From Clostridia bacterium (GTDB taxonomy: Bacteria; Bacillota; Clostridia; DSM-8532), in assembly GCA_026418215.1 (NCBI GenBank), contig JAOABT010000299.1, forward strand, positions 1 to 11,522: a stretch of DNA of 11,522 bases, written 5' to 3'. Below are positions 6,312-11,522 of the stretch, one piece after another. Numbering within the stretch: the first letter of the stretch is position 1; each line of letters opens with the position of its first letter. Under the pieces are notes generated by a model that was not told the DNA's origin, did no database searches, and saw only the letters and a program-made list of their open reading frames with translations. Position numbers and translations under genes: made by a program.

Positions 6312-7601
6312 TCATTTATCGGCGACTTTTTCTGATAGGACTTTCATTAGCTTATTGGGATTGATAATACGTTCCAAGGTTTTTTCCTTACCGTTGAAGG
6401 TAGTTTTTTGTGAATCCCCGGTTGAATAGGCCAGATCTAAAAATTCCATTGGGGTTATGCCTGGTTTGGCTTCACATGCCAGGGCATAAAGTCCACCAAG
6501 CCAATAGCCTGAGAGATCAAAGAACTCGCCTGTCATAAGGCTATAGCTGTTATTTTTTGTTGGCGAAGCCAGGGTTAAACCCATACCGGGAACCAAAATG
6601 ACATTATACGCAAGGTTGATGCCACCGTTCCAGAATAGCTTAACAATCATATCAGAGCTGGGCCTATAGGCCGAGGGCTTGTTTGGTGAGGTTACTTGAT
6701 CCCATTTCAAGGCTTGAAGTAAATATTTCTCATCAATAGCTTTTTGGTATATGGCATTGTTAACGATGACCAGAATATTTTGCTCATAAGCTTGGTCCAA
6801 AACTTTTGTAAACAGGCTATCCGGGTGATCGATGTCGGAATCGACTATAAGAACTCGGATTTTTTTATCCTCACCTAGAAATTTATTAATGTTAAGAACT
6901 CTCAAGACCGCTTCAGTTGCCCAGTCTTTATAGCGGGAGGCCTTTGGGTCCAGCAGGGTTGAAATATAATAAAGATCTGCACCGGGGGCCGTTCCAAGCT
7001 GATGGCCTACTGTTATGGCGCATGCAGCCGATCCGCGGTAGGTTGCATCCTGATCAGCCCTTAAGGGACTATAGGAGGTATCCTCTCCCTGAATGATAGA
7101 AAGCCTTTCCTTATTACGCTTCAAAAATTGAAAGTCACGAACCTCATCGTAATAGACAAGCCGGGACTTATATTCCTCGTGATTAATGTTGGGAATTTCA
7201 CCTACAATGGCTATTCCAACATGCTTACCGGTTAAGCCCATCTGATGAACGAGGTTAATATTCAATCCGGCTGTCTTCCCATTTTTTATCATCTGTTTCG
7301 GATTAAACCCGGCGGGCAGTTGATAAGTCCAAATAGTTTCAGTATCAAAAAGGGTATTTTGCAGCGCTTCTTCCATGTCCTCAAGGTTGAGAGATGTCAG
7401 ATCCGCATGGCACAAATCGATGTAGTCCGGACCTATACTCTCCTTTTTTTCAGTTGGAAATACGCTAAAAATCTGCTCGCTGGAATGTCGCAGTCCGGGC
7501 TCTCGGGAAACGCTTCTCATAATGGGGACTTCAGCTTTATTGCAAGCTGAAAGGAACAGTGAAAAAGCTAATAAAGAGATCCATAGTTTGTAAATTTTCA
7601 T
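6312..7601 (-). CDS. Subtilisin-fold (S8-like) lipoprotein, probable pseudoprotease
   Basis: This 429-residue lipoprotein has signal MKIYKLWISLLAFSLFLSAC with lipobox L-S-A-C and Cys20. Residues about 115-415 follow the subtilase order: LTGKHVGIAIVGE (123-135, the strand that normally ends in catalytic Asp), YRGSAACAITVGHQLGTAPG and ADLYYIS (188-214, the HGTHVAG/GVAPGA region), a DxD-bearing strand (IRVLIVDSD, 248-256), ILVIVNNA (276-283, the oxyanion Asn region), and ASPTKNNSYSLMTGEF near the catalytic Ser site (345-360). It ends with GITPMEFLDLAYSTG and IINPNKL. At the three triad positions I read Gly134, Ala192 and Phe360 instead of Asp, His and Ser. It is therefore probably a non-cleaving ligand- or peptide-binding relative. 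It starts at ATGA, overlapping the response regulator stop by 4 bases, with AGGGGATGG upstream, so it is translationally coupled to the two-component system. The fold is fairly sure; inactivity depends on my hand alignment. Confidence 0.78.
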   Translation of the reverse strand: MKIYKLWISLLAFSLFLSACNKAEVPIMRSVSREPGLRHSSEQIFSVFPTEKKESIGPDYIDLCHADLTSLNLEDMEEALQNTLFDTETIWTYQLPAGFNPKQMIKNGKTAGLNINLVHQMGLTGKHVGIAIVGEIPNINHEEYKSRLVYYDEVRDFQFLKRNKERLSIIQGEDTSYSPLRADQDATYRGSAACAITVGHQLGTAPGADLYYISTLLDPKASRYKDWATEAVLRVLNINKFLGEDKKIRVLIVDSDIDHPDSLFTKVLDQAYEQNILVIVNNAIYQKAIDEKYLLQALKWDQVTSPNKPSAYRPSSDMIVKLFWNGGINLAYNVILVPGMGLTLASPTKNNSYSLMTGEFFDLSGYWLGGLYALACEAKPGITPMEFLDLAYSTGDSQKTTFNGKEKTLERIINPNKLMKVLSEKVADK

Positions 7602-8248
7602 CGGGCCACCATCCCCTTTAGCTTCATAACGGCTTTAGAACGGTTATTAACATTAATTTTATAGTATATCTCGCTGATATAGTTTTTGACGGTGCCCTCG
7701 GTAATGCAGAGCTTACGTGCAATTTCTCCATTGCTTAAGCCTTGTACGAGTAATTGCGCCACTTCTATTTGTCTGTCAGTAAGCTGAAAGGCCAGTGGCT
7801 TAAGCGCACCTTCCCGGGGCTGATAATCCGCCGCAAGTCTTGCAATTCTGGCTGCAATAGAGGAAGGCAGGATCACTTCATTCTTATACGCCTTTTTTAT
7901 GGTGGTAATGAGATCTTCTGATGTTATATCCTTCAAAAGGAAACCACGGGCCCCGTAGGACATGGATTTGAAGATATATTCATCCTCTTCAAAGGTTGTG
8001 AGGACGATAATGGCTATGCCCGGGTGTTTTGAGCATATTTTCTGGGTAGCTTCAAGTCCATCCATAATGGGCATTCTTACATCCATTAAGATGATATCAG
8101 GCCTCAATTGGTCAGTCTGATCGCAAACCTCAAGACCATTTTTACATGCGCCAAGAACTTGGATGTCGTGGCTGCTATTGAGAATGTTAACCAGGGCGTT
8201 GCGTATGAGCTCCTGATCGTCTGCAATCAAGACTTTAATAGGCTCCAT
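7598..8248 (-). CDS. NarL/FixJ-family response regulator with LuxR-type DNA-binding domain
   Basis: This is a transcription factor activated by phosphotransfer from the histidine kinase encoded just upstream. The 216-residue chain has a full receiver domain (about 4-120): acidic pair D10-D11, phosphoacceptor D56 in ILMDVRMP, switch T84 in VLTTF, and K106 in FLLKD. A C-terminal LuxR-type helix-turn-helix follows (about 150-212), with LTDRQIEVAQLLVQGLSNGE and IARKLCITEGTVKNYISEIY, then KINVNNRSKAV. All residues needed for phosphorylation are present. AAGGAGG sits 9 bases before ATG 8248, and the gene overlaps the kinase stop by 14 bases, a typical coupled pair. Probable targets include its own operon, given the palindrome upstream of the kinase gene, but that is inference. 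The ligand or stress that drives it is unknown. Confidence 0.97.
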   Translation of the reverse strand: MEPIKVLIADDQELIRNALVNILNSSHDIQVLGACKNGLEVCDQTDQLRPDIILMDVRMPIMDGLEATQKICSKHPGIAIIVLTTFEEDEYIFKSMSYGARGFLLKDITSEDLITTIKKAYKNEVILPSSIAARIARLAADYQPREGALKPLAFQLTDRQIEVAQLLVQGLSNGEIARKLCITEGTVKNYISEIYYKINVNNRSKAVMKLKGMVAR

Positions 8249-9413
8249 TTTCGGATACCTCCTTGCAAGGGATGCTTATGGTCAACGAAAAACCTTCATT
8301 CTCTTTTGAATGGAAACTAAAATAACCCCCGAGTCCTTCTACATCCTTCTTGATGGCTCCAAGACCCATACCGAGATTGACAAAGCCGCAGCCTACGCCG
8401 TTATCAGAAAGAGAAAAAGACAAACTGCCCGATTTTCGGTCAATAGCTTCTTCATATGTGATACGCGTGCATTTTCCATGCCTGATGGCATTGGTAATGC
8501 CCTCTCGTATTGAGGAAAAGATGATTTTCAATGCTTGTTCAGTAAGCTTTAGGCGTACTGGCGAAAAGGTCTTTTCAATCACTATTCCGGTGTTTTTTTG
8601 AACCTCTGTGAAAAGCACTAGAATCGCTTCTTCATAGCGAAAAGCTTCATTGTCTGCTGAAAGAAGACGCACAGACTGACGGATTTGGTCGAGGCTTTTC
8701 TTCACTTGCTCGCGTGCGGTAATAAGCTGGTTGACAGCCTTGGCGTTTTGTTCCTTGTGCATGATAATGCCTGCTTCTATGCTCAAAGAGGCCGTCGTCA
8801 GCGTATGCCCCACAGTATCATGAATCTCACGGGCAATTTTGTTCCTTTCGGCAGCAGCAGCGTTCATCTGAAGCTGGGCGGATTGCTGACGGATTTTCTC
8901 GATGGCGTCCTTTAGTTGTCTGGATATGAGCATTTGCCGCTTAATGATAAGGAGTAAAAGCGAGACTAATACAAAGTAGAAAAAGGTATCAAGCTTCAAT
9001 CTAAGCAATAAGGCCACATTCATCTGGTTATATCTCACGAAACGGAAAACTAAAAGGCCTCCGTTTGTTAAGCAGCTCACCAGCGCAAGCACTATGCACA
9101 TTCGCATGTCGGTGTGTTCATGAACGACTTGTTGAATGACGATGAGCATGAGGTAGAGAATATAGCATTCTGATTTATCATAAACGGCAAGCCCAGTGAT
9201 GATCAAAAATTGAAGCGGGAGACAAAGGCTCCCACGGAGAGTACCGTCAATGCTTAGGTAAAACAGCGCAGTAAGGGCAAAAACCATAAATACGATAAGC
9301 AGGGCGTTTGAATGGTTTTGAAAAACCTCCGCGATCCCCAAAATCAATAAGCCTGCGAGCAGGTAAAGGTTTGTTAAGCCTCGGCTATTCCTATTGTGAG
9401 AAGATTGGGCCAT
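8235..9413 (-). CDS. Membrane sensor histidine kinase, HisKA_3 (NarL/DesK/LiaS) type
   Basis: This 392-residue kinase is the first gene of the operon. Six hydrophobic segments lie at about 15-31, 37-54, 63-78, 83-97, 105-125 and 144-159, with very short loops. It therefore has no sizeable extracellular sensing domain. A basic, helical linker (160-190) leads to the HisKA_3 dimerisation domain with phosphoacceptor His198 in AAERNKIAREIHDTVGHTLT. The HATPase domain has an N-box with Asn308 (REGITNAIRHG), G1 DNGVGCG (337-343) and G2 GMGLGAI (348-354). It is complete and probably active. ATG 9413 is preceded by GAGGTAG at a usual distance. With little outside the membrane, it may sense membrane state, or depend on partner proteins; the two lipoproteins encoded downstream are candidates. 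The substrate regulator is the overlapping gene at 7598-8248. Confidence 0.96.
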   Translation of the reverse strand: MAQSSHNRNSRGLTNLYLLAGLLILGIAEVFQNHSNALLIVFMVFALTALFYLSIDGTLRGSLCLPLQFLIITGLAVYDKSECYILYLMLIVIQQVVHEHTDMRMCIVLALVSCLTNGGLLVFRFVRYNQMNVALLLRLKLDTFFYFVLVSLLLLIIKRQMLISRQLKDAIEKIRQQSAQLQMNAAAAERNKIAREIHDTVGHTLTTASLSIEAGIIMHKEQNAKAVNQLITAREQVKKSLDQIRQSVRLLSADNEAFRYEEAILVLFTEVQKNTGIVIEKTFSPVRLKLTEQALKIIFSSIREGITNAIRHGKCTRITYEEAIDRKSGSLSFSLSDNGVGCGFVNLGMGLGAIKKDVEGLGGYFSFHSKENEGFSLTISIPCKEVSENGAY

Positions 9414-9495
9414 TGTTAATCTACCTCATGGCTGTGCTATCAGTTATAGATGCAACGAAAAGCGGTATCTCCATTATTTAGAAAACTCTTTTCTT

Positions 9496-9524
9496 ATAAT
9501 AGCTTAAAAAACAAAGAATGGTAA
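9496..9524 (-). promoter_or_regulatory. Possible promoter of the kinase-regulator-lipoprotein operon
   Basis: On the minus strand a TTACCA -35-like hexamer (9519-9524) is followed 17 bases later by TATTAT (9496-9501) as a -10-like hexamer. This lies about 80 bases upstream of the kinase start. Matches to the consensus are modest and the region is AT-rich, so chance similarity is possible. Its placement just downstream of a perfect palindrome makes it more attractive. Confidence 0.35.
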
Positions 9525-9529
9525 GGTGA

Positions 9530-9550
9530 AAAAAGTCATTATGACTTTTT
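9530..9550. promoter_or_regulatory. Perfect 21-bp palindrome, candidate operator
   Basis: Arms AAAAAGTCAT (9530-9539) and ATGACTTTTT (9541-9550) are exact reverse complements around a single central T. The site lies about 117-137 bases upstream of the kinase start and 5 bases upstream of its putative -35 box, a usual position for an activator site. It could bind a dimeric regulator, perhaps the operon's own LuxR-type regulator. The alternative is a short bidirectional terminator, since both strands end in a T run. Confidence 0.45.
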
Positions 9551-9819
9551 GAAGCTTTCATGACCACGCCCCCCTCTGTATTTATAGCAGGTGGTCGTAT
9601 CGGAATTAGGGTTATAAGAGTAAAAGCGCATAGAAGTATGCCGAGAACGCCTTGTATTCAGAAACAGCAGATATGTAAGACAGGCTACAAACCTATTAAA
9701 GTTTGTATTATAGTATTGAAACAGCTTGATGAGGCAGATTCAAACGATTACCCCATGGTGTAAGGTTTTTGTAGGAAAAAATGAGCAAGTAACTCCAATG
9801 CGTGATAGGATAGATTTGC

Positions 9820-9848
9820 TTCCTCAAATTTTTAGGAAATGATACAAT
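9820..9848 (+). promoter_or_regulatory. Possible extended -10 promoter for the peptidase gene
   Basis: TACAAT at 9843-9848 is a good -10 hexamer and is preceded by TG one base away (9840-9841), the extended -10 arrangement. A weak -35 (TTCCTC, 9820-9825) lies 17 bases upstream. It would give a leader of about 100 bases before the ATG at 9959, containing the small GTATC/GATAC hairpin. Confidence 0.45.
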
Positions 9849-9958
9849 AGTAGCTGGCATCTTGCTTACGTACAGTTTCAACAAGAAGACGTCCGTAGAA
9901 CTTGATGGCTTTTTCATTAGTATCGCATGATACCTAAGCGTATCCAAAGGAGGATAAC

Positions 9959-11522
9959 ATGCAAAAGGGTCTACCAGAAAGAAAAGACGTTGATAAAGCC
10001 TTGACCTGGGATCTCACAGGGCTTTTTGAATCGGAAGAAGAATACAACACGGCTGTGAGAGAGGCTCAAGAGCTTGCTCAGCAGCTTGAGAAGGAATATA
10101 GGGGGAGGCTGACCACAGCACAGAATATCAATAGCTGTCTGGACAGCCTGAGAAAGGTATATGAAACCATGAGTCCCACAGGGGCCTATGCCAGCCTTGC
10201 TACCTCAACCGATCAAGCCAATATGGAAAACCAGGCCCGATATATGAAGCTGGTGAACGTGTATTCAGATGTCAGCAGCCGCTTGAGCTTTGTCAGAAGC
10301 GAGATCGTCGAGGCCGACGAAGCCGTGATTCAACAGGCCATGGAGGCATCCAAGGAAAACAGGAATTACCTCAAGGAAATCCTGAGATTTAAGAAGCACG
10401 CCCTTCACCCTGAGGTGGAAAGAGTGCTGTCGGCGTTGTCACCCACTCTTGAGAGCCCGTATAACATCTACAATATGGCAAAGCTCGCAGATATGGATTT
10501 CAAGACCTTTACCGTCGATGGAAAGGACTACCCGCTCAGCTTTGTGTTATTTGAGGACAAGTGGGAGTACGAAAATAATACAGATGTGAGAAGAAGCGCT
10601 TTTAAAGCCTTTTCTTCCAAGCTTCGGGAATACCAGAATACCGTGGCCGCAGCCTATCAGACACAGGTACAAAAAGAAAAGACGATGGCCACCCTGCGAG
10701 GCTTTGATTCCGTCATCGACAGCCTGCTTTTTGATCAGAATGTGGACAGAGAGCTTTATAACCGCCAGATCGATGTCATTACCGAGAAGCTGGCACCTCA
10801 CATGAGGAAGTATGCCAAGCTTATTCAAAGGATACATAAGCTGGATGAAATGACCTTTGCAGACCTCAAGCTGGACGTTGATCCCGGCTTCGAGCCTGAG
10901 GTTTCTGTGGAGGAATCCAAGAAATATATCGAGGGAGCCCTTTCCGTTTTGGGAGAGGACTATTTATCGGTTATCAAAAGAGCCTATTCTGAAAGATGGA
11001 TCGATTTTGTCCAGAACAAGGGAAAATCCACAGGAGCCTTCTGCTCAAGCCCTTACGGGAACCACTCCTATATCCTCATCAACTGGACAGAGCGGATGAG
11101 AGAGGTTTTTGTTCTGGCTCATGAGCTGGGTCATGCAGGCCATTTTTATCTGGCGCACAAGAACCAGAATATCTATGATTCCGAGCCGTCCTTGTACTTC
11201 ATTGAAGCGCCTTCTACCATGAATGAAATGTTGATGGCCAATTATCTTATGACTACCATCACCGATCTGAGGTTTAAACGGTGGGTGCTGGCCTCCATGA
11301 TCAGCCGCACCTACTATCATAACTTTGTCACCCACCTTCTGGAGGCTGCCTACCAAAGGGAGGTCTACCGGATTGTCGACGAAGGCGGAAGTGTTCAGGC
11401 AAGCCAGCTCAATGAAATGAAGAGACAAGTTCTCGAGAAATTCTGGGGCGATACCGTCAATATTGTCGAGGGAGCCGAGCTCACATGGATGAGGCAGCCG
11501 CACTATTATATGGGCCTTTATC
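9959..11522 (+). CDS. pepF: Oligoendopeptidase F (M3 family zinc metallopeptidase), 3'-truncated by the window edge
   Basis: This is a cytoplasmic peptidase that hydrolyses short to medium peptides, completing the breakdown of imported or proteasome-like fragments. ATG 9959 follows AAAGGAGG (9946-9953) with 5-base spacing, and the frame stays open to the last base, giving 521 codons. The N-terminal helical region (about 1-200) starts with the family-typical 'TWDLTGLFESEEEY'. The active site is VLAHELGHAGHF, with zinc ligands H388 and H392 and general base E389. The third ligand is most likely E416 in FIEAPSTMNEML, 24 residues after H392, as in M3 enzymes. The C-terminal substrate-contact segment (MRQPHYYMGLY) is reached right at the edge. 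PepF proteins are usually about 600 residues, so roughly 70-80 are missing. It appears monocistronic from its own promoter, and its base composition looks richer in G and C than the neighbouring genes. Confidence 0.97.
   Translation, partial: MQKGLPERKDVDKALTWDLTGLFESEEEYNTAVREAQELAQQLEKEYRGRLTTAQNINSCLDSLRKVYETMSPTGAYASLATSTDQANMENQARYMKLVNVYSDVSSRLSFVRSEIVEADEAVIQQAMEASKENRNYLKEILRFKKHALHPEVERVLSALSPTLESPYNIYNMAKLADMDFKTFTVDGKDYPLSFVLFEDKWEYENNTDVRRSAFKAFSSKLREYQNTVAAAYQTQVQKEKTMATLRGFDSVIDSLLFDQNVDRELYNRQIDVITEKLAPHMRKYAKLIQRIHKLDEMTFADLKLDVDPGFEPEVSVEESKKYIEGALSVLGEDYLSVIKRAYSERWIDFVQNKGKSTGAFCSSPYGNHSYILINWTERMREVFVLAHELGHAGHFYLAHKNQNIYDSEPSLYFIEAPSTMNEMLMANYLMTTITDLRFKRWVLASMISRTYYHNFVTHLLEAAYQREVYRIVDEGGSVQASQLNEMKRQVLEKFWGDTVNIVEGAELTWMRQPHYYMGLY

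Larger units (their letters stand above)
9414..9958. other. Divergent intergenic region, 545 bp, no convincing gene
   Basis: This stretch separates the divergent kinase and peptidase genes. Short open frames exist (for example about 9560-9763 on the plus strand and 9708-9947 on the minus strand), but they lack a ribosome site, domain-like composition or recognisable motifs. What can be seen is the palindrome at 9530-9550, a 7-bp inverted repeat TACAAAC/GTTTGTA at 9686-9692 and 9701-9707, a small hairpin GTATC/GATAC at 9920-9924 and 9929-9933, and promoter-like sites for both flanking genes. A remnant of a decayed gene cannot be excluded. Confidence 0.6.

Noticed and set aside
9560..9763. Plus-strand open frame of 67 codons in the intergenic region
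   Set aside because: There is no purine-rich ribosome site before the ATG, the composition is odd, and no family is recognisable. It contains the TACAAAC/GTTTGTA repeat.
9708..9947. Minus-strand open frame of 79 codons in the intergenic region
   Set aside because: There is no ribosome site, no recognisable motif and no membrane or signal feature. It also overlaps the candidate peptidase promoter and leader, so chance opening is more likely.
11045..11503. Minus-strand open frame of 152 codons
   Set aside because: It lies wholly antisense inside the oligoendopeptidase gene, whose frame carries the HELGH motif; it is a shadow of that gene's codon use.

Overview
The window looks like chromosomal DNA from a low-to-moderate GC Gram-positive bacterium of the Firmicutes, most likely a clostridial lineage. 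The grounds are strong AGGAGG-type ribosome sites, lipoproteins with classical lipoboxes, a PepF-type oligopeptidase, and a set of small membrane-anchored proteins of a kind I recall from clostridial pilus-like operons. No rRNA, tRNA, CRISPR array or intact mobile element was seen.

Region 1 (3-4678, + strand) is the distal part of an operon for a Tad/type II secretion-like surface machine. It holds the C-terminal tail of a cut-off gene (perhaps the motor ATPase) and a large membrane protein that seems to carry two type II secretion F-type (T2SF) domains in one chain. Four small or medium proteins follow, each with one N-terminal membrane anchor. Two of these are diverged paralogues sharing a C-terminal motif. 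The last ends in a His/Cys motif resembling the Ada-type zinc module. Genes are tightly spaced or overlapping, so one transcript is likely.

Region 2 (4679-4854) is the gap between two convergent operons. It contains a nested inverted repeat that best fits a terminator for the minus-strand operon.

Region 3 (9413 down to 4855, - strand) is a four-gene operon: a NarL/DesK-type sensor histidine kinase, its LuxR-type response regulator, a lipoprotein with a subtilisin-like fold but apparently no catalytic triad, and a solute-binding lipoprotein with no permease beside it. The first three genes overlap by 14 and 4 bases. I read this as a possible sensory module in which two cell-surface lipoproteins serve the kinase or are its outputs; this is inference. 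A perfect 21-bp palindrome sits just upstream of a possible promoter for the operon.

Region 4 (9414-9958) is a 545-bp divergent intergenic region with promoter-like sites and small hairpins but no convincing gene. Region 5 (9959 to the window end, + strand) is the first 521 codons of an M3-family oligoendopeptidase F, truncated by the window edge just before its C-terminus.
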